Assembly: GCF_002272875.1 (NCBI RefSeq)
Contig: NZ_MLAN01000002.1
Location: forward strand, 186,001 to 250,000
Source of the DNA: Helicobacter sp. 11S02629-2
Lineage (GTDB): Bacteria; Campylobacterota; Campylobacteria; Campylobacterales; Helicobacteraceae
DNA: 64,000 nt
Direction of reading: 5' to 3'
Shown one piece after another: positions 56,989 to 64,000 of the stretch. The notes under the pieces are model-generated. The model did not search any database, was not told where the DNA came from, and saw only the letters and a list, made by a program, of their open reading frames with translations. How positions within the stretch are numbered: position 1 is the stretch's first letter; every line of letters starts with the position of its first letter. The position numbers and the translations under genes are program-made.

Positions 56989-58731
56989 CTAAAAGTTGAC
57001 GCTAAAACCTACTCTAAAAGTTAAAGTCTTATCTTGGTCATATCTTATACGCATCTTGCTAGCTATAGGTTTAAAAAGTGACATATAGTAGCTTGCCTCA
57101 CCAAAGATATCTAAGCTTTTATAAAGGTTAAATGCAAAAAATACATTAGCCTTATTATCATAGCCCCTATTATTGCTTACAAAGTCTCCATATACGTTAT
57201 AGCTAGCTATAAGCCTTGCGTACTTAAAGCGCCATACAAGGGCAGTATTAAGCCTTAAATAGGCGTTATTAATAGTGTCATATCTATAGCCAATTATGCC
57301 TTGTGTGTAAAAAACTAAGTCTGCTAGATAAAAGCCAGTGCCAAGACCTGCTTCTAGTGTTGGGTAGATTTTAGAGCTAGTATCTAGTGTCTTAGAGTAG
57401 CTAGCCCCTACTTTGTGATATAAGTTATCTTCAAACCTTATAGATACATACTTTGAGATACTTTTAGTTCTAACTATATCAGGTATAGCATTTAGCGTTA
57501 TAAGCTCTATCCTTGAAAGATAGGGCTTATTTAGCCTTAAGTTAAACTTCCCCTCAAGGCTTACTAGCCTACTTTCACTAAGGTCTTTATAGGAGTTATC
57601 TACATTTCTTATATCGCTATAAACTGGTGCAAAGTAAAAAGCTAAAGTGTCGTTGTTTTCTAGGCTTAGTGCAAACTTTGTGCTTTTGCGTAGGTTTAAG
57701 ATGTCATTTTCCCCATACTTCTCTGTGAACTTCACTTTATTAGGGCTTAGGCTTACTTCATCTAAGCTAAGCTTATCTTTTAGCCCTTGGATGTGTTCAA
57801 GTGGAGTTATATAAGGCTTATCTTTTTTAACCCATAACTTAGAATCTAAAACTCGTAAAACTGCATTTAAGCCATCAGCACAGTTATGGGTTATAAAACT
57901 ATAGTGTATCCATACATTTCTAAGCTCAAAAAGATGGAGTTTGAAAAACTCTAGCTGCTCTTTTGAAGCATCTATCTTATAGCTATAGACGCTTCTTTGC
58001 TGATTATCAAGATAGTCGCTTTTTGCACTATCAAATGGAGAAAGCCCAAAAGTACCCTTCATATTGCCTAAGACTGCTTTTAAGTAATCAGCTGGATTAA
58101 AACTATCGCCCATTAAGGCAAAGTAGCCTAGTGCGTACTGCCTTAGTGTGTCTTTTTTAAGATCTAGGCCATCTAGTTTTACGTCTTTTTTTAACTTGCC
58201 TTGCAGTCTTAAGAAGCTATGTCCCATACTAGAGCCGGGTAATATATCACTTTCTGCAGCAAACTCTATATATACAGAATCTATAGGCACTATGTTTAAA
58301 AAGTCTTGTAAGTCTTTGCAGTTTTCTTGATAGCTTAATACGTCTTTATCTAAGCTTTCATCATCTAGTGCTTTAGTTATAAAGTAAGTTCTAGCAGGGT
58401 AGCGACACAAAGCAGTGCTATTAAAATCTTTTATATCATTAGCTTTAAAGTCTTTTAGATTTTTAAATATCTCTTTTACAAAGACGTCATATTCTGCTTT
58501 TGGGCTTTTGTAGCCTTGCTTGCTTAGAAAAAAGTTTGATTTTTTATTTATAGCTGAGTTGCTTCCATCATAGTGGAGGAGATTCTTCCAAGTATCAGCG
58601 TTATAAAGCCTTTTTTCTTGGAGTGTGTGCTCTAAAGACTCGTAGTTACTAGTGTCTGTGCTAGCAGGGCTAGTGCCTGCAGCGTAGATAAAAAGACAAG
58701 AGCTTATAAGCCCTAGTGCTATGCGTTTCAA
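56989..58731 (-). CDS. DUF4105 family envelope protein
   Basis: 580 residues starting at TTG 58731, five bases after the lipoprotein stop and without a clear ribosome site, so coupled to it. Signal peptide about 1-18. The DUF4105 core shows SDILPGSSMGHSFLRLQG and FITHNCADGLNAVL, with His and Cys as in papain-like NlpC/P60-related folds. The C-terminal about 230 residues look like beta strands ending FRVGFSVNF, consistent with a barrel. It may be a cysteine peptidase or amidase held at the outer membrane; activity is inferred. Confidence 0.75.
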   Translation of the reverse strand: MKRIALGLISSCLFIYAAGTSPASTDTSNYESLEHTLQEKRLYNADTWKNLLHYDGSNSAINKKSNFFLSKQGYKSPKAEYDVFVKEIFKNLKDFKANDIKDFNSTALCRYPARTYFITKALDDESLDKDVLSYQENCKDLQDFLNIVPIDSVYIEFAAESDILPGSSMGHSFLRLQGKLKKDVKLDGLDLKKDTLRQYALGYFALMGDSFNPADYLKAVLGNMKGTFGLSPFDSAKSDYLDNQQRSVYSYKIDASKEQLEFFKLHLFELRNVWIHYSFITHNCADGLNAVLRVLDSKLWVKKDKPYITPLEHIQGLKDKLSLDEVSLSPNKVKFTEKYGENDILNLRKSTKFALSLENNDTLAFYFAPVYSDIRNVDNSYKDLSESRLVSLEGKFNLRLNKPYLSRIELITLNAIPDIVRTKSISKYVSIRFEDNLYHKVGASYSKTLDTSSKIYPTLEAGLGTGFYLADLVFYTQGIIGYRYDTINNAYLRLNTALVWRFKYARLIASYNVYGDFVSNNRGYDNKANVFFAFNLYKSLDIFGEASYYMSLFKPIASKMRIRYDQDKTLTFRVGFSVNF

Positions 58732-58736
58732 AGTGA

Positions 58737-59204
58737 CTATTTAGAATCTGGTTTAGCTGTGCTACCTTTTGCTGGTGCTATAGGGGCAGCTTCTACTTTA
58801 CAACCATCTATCCTTTGTACTGGAACTGTAAAGTTTGGATTTGTATAAGACCACATAGCTCCTGTGCTAGCATCAGTTGAACTTCCAAAGAAAACACCAG
58901 CAGTACTTATAAGGTTTCCAAAAAACCATCCACTAACTTTATTTTTCCCAGCAACATTTAAGCTAGTGTCTTTATAGCATGCATTATCAGCATGAAGTAC
59001 TTTTATCTCAGCCCCACTTCTACGGCTAAGAGGTATGGTAGCTGGCAAAGTTACTTTTTTAGAGCCTATAGTAGCTACTACTTTCTCTCCTGTGCTTGTA
59101 GTGATTGCGACTTTTTGTTTTGTGCCATTACTAATAGTTGCGCATCCACTTGCTACTAGGGCTACTAGGACTATTCCACCATATTTAAGTGTGTTCTTTA
59201 TCAT
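58737..59204 (-). CDS. Small lipoprotein
   Basis: 155 residues from ATG 59204, chosen because GGAG lies 4 bases before it and the product begins with a lipoprotein signal ending VASGC. A frame from 59330 would run through the A tract and is not credible. The pattern CATISNGTKQKVAI followed by VTLPATIPLSRR resembles a broad family of small lipoproteins with a PEGA-like beta domain. Two later Cys (NACYKD, DGCKVE) may pair. Forms an operon with the DUF4105 gene. Confidence 0.78.
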   Translation of the reverse strand: MIKNTLKYGGIVLVALVASGCATISNGTKQKVAITTSTGEKVVATIGSKKVTLPATIPLSRRSGAEIKVLHADNACYKDTSLNVAGKNKVSGWFFGNLISTAGVFFGSSTDASTGAMWSYTNPNFTVPVQRIDGCKVEAAPIAPAKGSTAKPDSK

Positions 59205-59563
59205 GTTTCTCCATTTAATGTTTTTCTTCTTACCTTTATAAGCAAAAATTAAGATTAATTCTATTCTGTTTTTTTTTTTTTTGATTAAGCGAAACTTAAA
59301 TTTGTTAAATAAGTGCAAAAATGCATACATTTATTTGAATATATGGCAAATATGATGATTTTCTTTGGTGCTTTTTTTACATTTAGTAACATACTTTATC
59401 CAGGATATAGGCACTAGGTTAGCTTTAACTTTAACATAGCTATATTGAAAAAAGTGACCTTAAGTCTAGCATGCTTGGTAAATTAAAAAATAAGAGATTC
59501 TAAAAAATTAAGGGACTTTAAAAAGCAAGAGATTTTAAAAAAAAGGGGGTATTTTAAAAAAAG
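59205..59563. other. Intergenic region between tRNA-Leu and the lipoprotein operon
   Basis: Holds the lipoprotein promoter (TATAAA on the - strand near 59234-59240), the 14-base A tract and one AGATTCTA word (about 59490). Otherwise AT-rich with many short A runs and no gene. Confidence 0.55.
59269..59282 (-). repeat. 14-base A tract upstream of the lipoprotein-DUF4105 operon
   Basis: Fourteen T on the + strand (A on the coding strand), 65-78 bases before the start and about 30 bases upstream of the -10-like TATAAA. The placement nearly equals that before the coiled-coil barrel gene. Confidence 0.85.
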
Positions 59564-59648
59564 TGGTGCGGAAAAGAGGACTTGAACCTCCATGCCTTGC
59601 GGCGCCAGATCCTAAGTCTGGTGCGTCTGCCAGTTTCGCCATTTCCGC
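59564..59648 (-). tRNA. tRNA-Leu (anticodon UAG)
   Basis: 85 bases including encoded CCA (59564-59566). Acceptor arms GCGGAAA and TTTCCGC pair, the anticodon loop is CTTAGGA giving anticodon TAG, a long variable arm is present, and the T loop reads GGTTCAAGTCC. These are class II leucine tRNA features. Confidence 0.95.
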
Positions 59649-59777
59649 GTTTTGTAATAGCTAAAAAAAGACCCAAATACTAACAGTTTGAAACTTAAAC
59701 TTAGCTAAATAAGTATCTGTTTTATTAAAGATTAGCACTAAAAGCTAGTGCGGCTTAAGATTTTGCAAGTGTAGTAA

Positions 59778-59786
59778 TGTTAGAAT
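59778..59786 (+). promoter_or_regulatory. Extended -10 for napD-polA
   Basis: TGTTAGAAT, an extended -10. Transcription would start near 59793, which supports ATG 59843 as the napD start and excludes the longer frame from 59777. Confidence 0.5.
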
Positions 59787-59842
59787 TGACAACCTATAAG
59801 GCTTGCTTACAAACATGCCTTCTTGCAAGGAGAGCTTACATA

Positions 59843-60202
59843 ATGGAAACCATATCAAGCGTTATAGTACGCACTAAAGAAGACTATCTAGAAAGCCTAG
59901 CTAGCGAGTTAGAAAAGATAGAAAACCTAGAAGTTGGTATAAAAGAAAAAGATACCATAATCATCTTGCTTACTACAAAAACTACAGAAGAGCAAATCGC
60001 TATATTTCAAAAAGTGCAAGGACTAAAAGGGGTGATGGACATCCAGATGCACTATAGTTATAGCGATGAGCTAGATTTAAGTGATAACGTGGACTTTAAA
60101 GACGTGCTAGAAGACATCAATCAAGAAAAAGACGCTAAGTCTATAAGCTACAGCGGTCATATGCATAAAGTCACAGATTCTAAAAAGCCTAAGCGTAGTT
60201 AA
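59843..60202 (+). CDS. napD: NapD-like chaperone of periplasmic nitrate reductase
   Basis: 119 residues. The ferredoxin-like NapD pattern is seen: ISSVIVRTKEDYLESLASEL, then NLEVGIKEKDTIIILL, then IAIFQKVQGLKGVMDIQMHYSY, followed by a charged tail longer than in E. coli NapD (87 residues). NapD binds the Tat signal of NapA and proofreads cofactor insertion. No other nap gene is adjacent; polA follows after 9 bases. Its presence implies a nap cluster elsewhere and gives a use for the molybdate transporter. AAGGAG lies 10 bases before the ATG. Confidence 0.82.
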   Translation: METISSVIVRTKEDYLESLASELEKIENLEVGIKEKDTIIILLTTKTTEEQIAIFQKVQGLKGVMDIQMHYSYSDELDLSDNVDFKDVLEDINQEKDAKSISYSGHMHKVTDSKKPKRS

Positions 60203-60211
60203 AGACACACC

Positions 60212-62911
60212 ATGAAAAAGATAATCCTAATAGATACTTTTGGCTTTTTTTTCAAAAGTTACTATGCCATACCTAAGCTAGTCAACAAAGATGGCTTTCC
60301 TACTGGCTTACTAACTGGCTTTGCGAACTTGCTAAACAATATATTTAAAGATGAAGAAAGCTACACCATCTTTGCTTTGGAATCTAAAAGCCGCCTTTTA
60401 AGAAAAGAGCTATTCCCTGAGTATAAGGCTAATAGAAAAGAAGCACCACAAGACTTAAAAGAGCAGCTTAGCGTAGCTATAGAGTGGATAGGCAAGATGG
60501 ACTTAAACCTAGCACAAGCTGAAGGATATGAGGCAGATGACGTCATAGCAAGCCTTGCTAGTAGCTACTCCAAAAAAGGTCATAAGGTAGAAATAGTAAG
60601 CAGTGATAAAGACCTCTATCAGCTAATCACAGATGACATCTACTTATATGACCCAACTAAAAAGATAGATATACACCAAAAAGAGTGCTTTGAGAAGTTT
60701 AAAGTAACCCCAGATGAGTTTATAACCTATCAAAGCATAGTAGGCGATAGCAGTGATAATATCCCGGGTATAAAAGGCATAGGGCCTACAGGAGCTTTGA
60801 AGATCTTAGAAAAGTTTAAAAGCTTAGAAGAGCTTTATGCATGCAACGATTTAGAATCTATCTTTGGTAAAAGAACTGCTAGCTTGATAGCTGAAGGGAA
60901 AGACACAGCCTTTTTAAGTAGAGAGCTAGTTACTTTAAAAAAAGACTTAGAGCTGCACTTAGAGCTAAAACATACGCCTAATCCTCTCTTAAAGATAAAA
61001 GATGAGCTTATAAAGTACGATTTAAAAAAAGTACTACAAACTATAGAAAAAACTCAAAGCACACCCATAAAAGCACAAAAAGTAAGTGAAAGCCTTTTTA
61101 GCGAAGATAGCTTGGAATCTAGCACGCCTAAACCTAAAAGCCCTTCAAGTTTTGTCTTAAAAACTAAGCTTATCTTAGAAGAAAGCGAGCTTTTTAGTCT
61201 TTTAGATTCTATCCCTATAACTATGCCTATAGCTTTTGATATAGAAACAACCGGGCTTAATGTAAGAGAAGATGTGCTAGTAGGCTTTAGCTTTGCAACT
61301 AGTGATATAGGCTACTATGTGCCTTATAAGCACTCTTACTTAGGTGTGCCAGCACAGATATCAAAAGAGGCCTTGCTAAGGGCACTAAAAACTATCTTTG
61401 CCCATCCATTAATTGGCCATAATCTCAAGTTTGACTTAGAAGTTATAGAATCTAACTTTAAGCTAGTTTATGAAGGCGTAGTTCAAGATTCTATGATACT
61501 AGCTTGGCTGCTTGACCCTGCTGGGTATGTTGGGTTAGATGCGTGTATGCTTCGTTACTTTAATCATGAGATGATAAAGTTTGAAAGCCTTTTTAACAAA
61601 AAGTCTAAAGATAAAAACTTTTCTACCATAGAGGTGACTGAAGCAAGCAGCTATGCAGGTGAAGATGCACTAGCTACTTTAGTGCTTTTTAAGAAGCTAG
61701 CAAGTCTTTTAGAAAAGCCTCTTTTGGACTTAGCCTATACTTTAGAGTTTCCTTTTATAAAAACTATCATGAGTATGGAACAACTTGGAATCCATATTAA
61801 TAAAGCCTACTTTCAAAAGTTTTTAGATGAGCTTAATGAAAGACTAAAAGTCTTAACTGAAAAGATACACGCCTTAAGCCCAACTCCTTTTAACATAAAC
61901 TCTACAAAGCAACTAGGCGAGGTGCTTTACGTCCAGCTTGGGCTAAAAAGTACTAAAAAAACTAAGACTGGCTTTAGTACTGATGAAGAAAGCTTAAAAA
62001 GCCTGCTTGATGCCCATCCTATGATTCCTTATCTATTAGAATATAGAGAGCTAACTAAGCTAACTAGTACTTACTTAGAGCCTTTTTTAAGTGAGAAAAC
62101 TTCAGTTATACACACTCAGTTTATACAAACTGGCACAGCAACTGGGCGTCTTGCAAGTAAAAATCCAAATCTACAAAACATCCCTGTTAAAACTGAGCTA
62201 GGACGCAAGATAAGAGAAGGCTTTGTAGCAAGAGAATCTAATAAGACGCTTTTAAGCCTAGACTACTCTCAAATAGAGCTTAGACTACTAGCCCACTTTA
62301 GCAAAGACCCAAGCCTAGTTAAAGCCTTCTTAGAAGGCAAAGATATACACTTTCAAAGTGCTATGCTTATCTTTGGCGAAGGAGAGGCTAAAGAAAAGCG
62401 TCATATCGCTAAAAGTATAAACTTTGGGCTGATTTATGGAATGGGGGCTAGGAGGCTTGCTAGTAACCTTGGCATAACTCAAGCTGAAGCTAAAGGCTAT
62501 ATAGAAAGCTACTTTGCAAAGTTCCCAACTGTTAAAAACTACCTTAATGGCTTAAAAGAAGAGATACTAGAAAAGGGCTACACTTATACTTTGCTAGGTA
62601 GAAAACGCTACTTTGACTTTAGTCATGCTAGTGAGTTTGAAAGGGCTAACTACCTAAGGGAGGGGGTTAATGCCCTCTTTCAAGGAAGTGCGGCTGACTT
62701 AATAAAACTAAGTATGAACAAGATTATAGAATCTAAACTAGAAGCTAGCATGCTTTTACAAATCCATGATGAGTTAGTCTTTGAAGTAGATAAAAGTAAG
62801 GCTTCTATAGTTGCTAAACATATCCAAGATATCATGAGTAATATCTACAAGCTAAGAGTGCCTCTTGTATGTAATGCCTCAATTGGTGAAAATTGGGCTA
62901 TGTTGAAATAG
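60212..62911 (+). CDS. polA: DNA polymerase I
   Basis: 899 residues with three domains: 5' nuclease (about 1-290, YEADDVIASLA and GDSSDNIPGIKGIGP), 3'-5' exonuclease (about 325-510) and polymerase (about 520-899, SLDYSQIELRLLAH, INFGLIYGMG, IHDELVFEV). Exonuclease motifs look complete: Asp343 and Glu345 in FDIETTGL, NLKFD in motif II, and YAGED in motif III. It fills gaps in repair and removes RNA primers. Nine bases after napD, so co-transcribed with it. Confidence 0.96.
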   Translation: MKKIILIDTFGFFFKSYYAIPKLVNKDGFPTGLLTGFANLLNNIFKDEESYTIFALESKSRLLRKELFPEYKANRKEAPQDLKEQLSVAIEWIGKMDLNLAQAEGYEADDVIASLASSYSKKGHKVEIVSSDKDLYQLITDDIYLYDPTKKIDIHQKECFEKFKVTPDEFITYQSIVGDSSDNIPGIKGIGPTGALKILEKFKSLEELYACNDLESIFGKRTASLIAEGKDTAFLSRELVTLKKDLELHLELKHTPNPLLKIKDELIKYDLKKVLQTIEKTQSTPIKAQKVSESLFSEDSLESSTPKPKSPSSFVLKTKLILEESELFSLLDSIPITMPIAFDIETTGLNVREDVLVGFSFATSDIGYYVPYKHSYLGVPAQISKEALLRALKTIFAHPLIGHNLKFDLEVIESNFKLVYEGVVQDSMILAWLLDPAGYVGLDACMLRYFNHEMIKFESLFNKKSKDKNFSTIEVTEASSYAGEDALATLVLFKKLASLLEKPLLDLAYTLEFPFIKTIMSMEQLGIHINKAYFQKFLDELNERLKVLTEKIHALSPTPFNINSTKQLGEVLYVQLGLKSTKKTKTGFSTDEESLKSLLDAHPMIPYLLEYRELTKLTSTYLEPFLSEKTSVIHTQFIQTGTATGRLASKNPNLQNIPVKTELGRKIREGFVARESNKTLLSLDYSQIELRLLAHFSKDPSLVKAFLEGKDIHFQSAMLIFGEGEAKEKRHIAKSINFGLIYGMGARRLASNLGITQAEAKGYIESYFAKFPTVKNYLNGLKEEILEKGYTYTLLGRKRYFDFSHASEFERANYLREGVNALFQGSAADLIKLSMNKIIESKLEASMLLQIHDELVFEVDKSKASIVAKHIQDIMSNIYKLRVPLVCNASIGENWAMLK

Positions 62912-62916
62912 TTTCT

Positions 62917-63300
62917 ATGAATATAAAAGAACTTTTAAAGCATAAAGGACTTGGCTATCTTATACGCTACTTAATAGTTGGTGTTATAAACACCTTTGTA
63001 GGTTTTGGACTTATCTTTTTGCTAACCTATCTTAAGGTTAATCCCTACATTGCAAATATTATAGGCTACGTTGTTGGCATAGTTGTTTCTTATATATTAA
63101 ATAGCTTTTTTACTTTTAAGAAAAAGGCTAACTTTTTTGTCTTTGTAATATCTATGGGCATAGCGTGGCTTGCAAATATTATAATGCTAAAAGTTGCTTT
63201 AGAGTTAGGTGTAAATGTCTACATAGCCCAAGTGCTAGCGGGCATAGTTTATGTTGTAGTGGGTTTTGGACTAAGTAAGCTAGTAGTTTTTAAAGTATAA
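62917..63300 (+). CDS. GtrA-like membrane protein
   Basis: 127 residues from ATG 62917; an in-frame TTG at 62893 overlaps polA. Four membrane helices and the GtrA pattern RYLIVGVINTFVGFGL and SYILNSFFTFKKKANF. GtrA proteins flip undecaprenyl-linked sugars across the inner membrane for O-antigen or other glycan addition. It follows polA directly and could take part in the surface glycans changed by the glycosyltransferases in the window. Confidence 0.85.
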   Translation: MNIKELLKHKGLGYLIRYLIVGVINTFVGFGLIFLLTYLKVNPYIANIIGYVVGIVVSYILNSFFTFKKKANFFVFVISMGIAWLANIIMLKVALELGVNVYIAQVLAGIVYVVVGFGLSKLVVFKV

Positions 63301-63312
63301 AGGGGATATAAA

Positions 63313-63723
63313 ATGTATGGAGCGTATTTTTACTTCACAAGCTGGCTGATATCTGCTTTTATGCTTATACCAGTTATCATCTTTGGGATAGTTTACTATG
63401 CTTTTTTAAGCTCTTCATCCACACCTAAAGAACAGACCTTAAAAGACTTTCATGAAGTTAGTGGGGGCATACATAGTAAAGAGGACTTGGAATCTTTGCT
63501 AAGTGTGTTTAGGTCTAAGTATGTGCGCTATGATGAACATCATATAGACTTGTGGTTAGAAAGTGTAACTAGCCTTGCTAAGTCTCCTTACTGGGACACA
63601 GACGCAGTAGCCCTTTTTGGACAAGAGCTAGAAAACAAAAACCCCGGTCATAAAAAAGTGATAGCTAATACTATCTCAGCTGCCTTAAAGATGAAAGAAA
63701 CCGCTGCTAATGCTAAAGTGTAG
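63313..63723 (+). CDS. Small membrane-anchored protein of unknown function
   Basis: 136 residues with an N-terminal membrane helix (about 11-34) and a helical soluble region. Motifs SKEDLESLLSVFRSKY and VIANTISAALKMKE align by eye with those of the product of 13577-13987, which has the same length and layout. No named family recognised. 12 bases after gtrA, start ATG after AAAGGGG. Confidence 0.75.
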   Translation: MYGAYFYFTSWLISAFMLIPVIIFGIVYYAFLSSSSTPKEQTLKDFHEVSGGIHSKEDLESLLSVFRSKYVRYDEHHIDLWLESVTSLAKSPYWDTDAVALFGQELENKNPGHKKVIANTISAALKMKETAANAKV

Positions 63724-64000
63724 ATAAGTGCTTTTTTGATTTATAAGCGATTATTTTTATAGCTAGTTATTTTGTGATTTGATAGTAAAAAAAGCATATG
63801 GTTGTTGACGTGTGGCAATCTTTACTCTATCATGTTCTAGAAAGTATGTAGTAGGTAGGGCAATTATATATTTTAGTTTCTATCCCAAAACTTTTTTCAT
63901 TCTCACTAATTGCTGCCTATACAAAATGATTTATAAAGCCTAATCACTTCTTTATCACTTTCTAAGACTATAGTGCATATATCATCTATGGTGCTTTTTT
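63724..64000. other. Non-coding end of the window
   Basis: 277 AT-rich bases with no supported gene, terminator or RNA. A gene may begin beyond the window edge. Confidence 0.4.

Noticed and set aside
59205-59330. Longer start of the small lipoprotein at 59330
   Set aside because: It would translate the homopolymer and bury the lipoprotein signal; GGAG and ATG at 59204 give a normal signal sequence.

Overview
This 64 kb window is chromosomal DNA of a Helicobacter species (Campylobacterota). The main evidence is a single fused RNA polymerase gene (rpoB and rpoC joined in frame, 2893 codons), a fusion found in Helicobacter and Wolinella. Gene order also matches other Helicobacter: gltX2-yggT-slt-galU, nfu-(small ORF)-murE, and katA-kapA. 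DNA is AT-rich (roughly 35% GC by eye). The species cannot be fixed from the window. A complete Tad locus, a GT6 glycosyltransferase and a NapD homologue argue against H. pylori.

Layout. 1-12.2 kb: end of rplL, rpoBC, rpsL, rpsG, fusA (transcription/translation block). 12.2-14 kb: a GT6 glycosyltransferase with a C14 tract near its 5' end, and a small membrane protein. 14.4-19.3 kb: molybdate transport (modA, then modBC) wrapped around fatty-acid genes acpP-fabF-accA. 19.4-28.2 kb: orphan histidine kinase, oligoendopeptidase, SspB-like protein, gltX2-yggT-slt-galU and an EamA transporter. 28.3-31.2 kb: catalase with its Tat-exported partner KapA, then rpsU. 31.2-34 kb: a barrel protein with a long coiled-coil insert, preceded by a homopolymer and tandem repeats. 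34-45.4 kb: a complete twelve-gene Tad/Flp pilus operon read leftward. 45.6-51.9 kb: pyrB, a lipoprotein, nfu, murE and a polar amino-acid ABC transporter. 52-53.9 kb: a GT2 glycosyltransferase split by (AGCC)9. 54-59.3 kb: small outer membrane protein, FliK in two overlapping frames, DUF4105 protein and lipoprotein. 59.5-64 kb: tRNA-Leu(UAG), napD, polA, gtrA and a small membrane protein.

The surface-related genes share one theme: likely phase variation. Two glycosyltransferases carry repeat tracts inside their coding sequence (C14 and AGCC9). Three genes or operons for surface proteins carry 14-15 nt A/T runs about 65-106 nt upstream of their start codons. The complete Tad pilus adds an adhesion machine.

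A second theme is a short quasi-palindromic word, AGAWTCT (usually seen as AGATTC or its complement GAATCT). I count about 145 copies, several times what base composition predicts. At least four intergenic regions hold it as an inverted pair able to form a hairpin, much as DNA uptake sequences do in other naturally competent bacteria. I regard this, together with the surface switching loci, as the most promising undescribed signal in the window. No insertion sequence, prophage or CRISPR array was seen.
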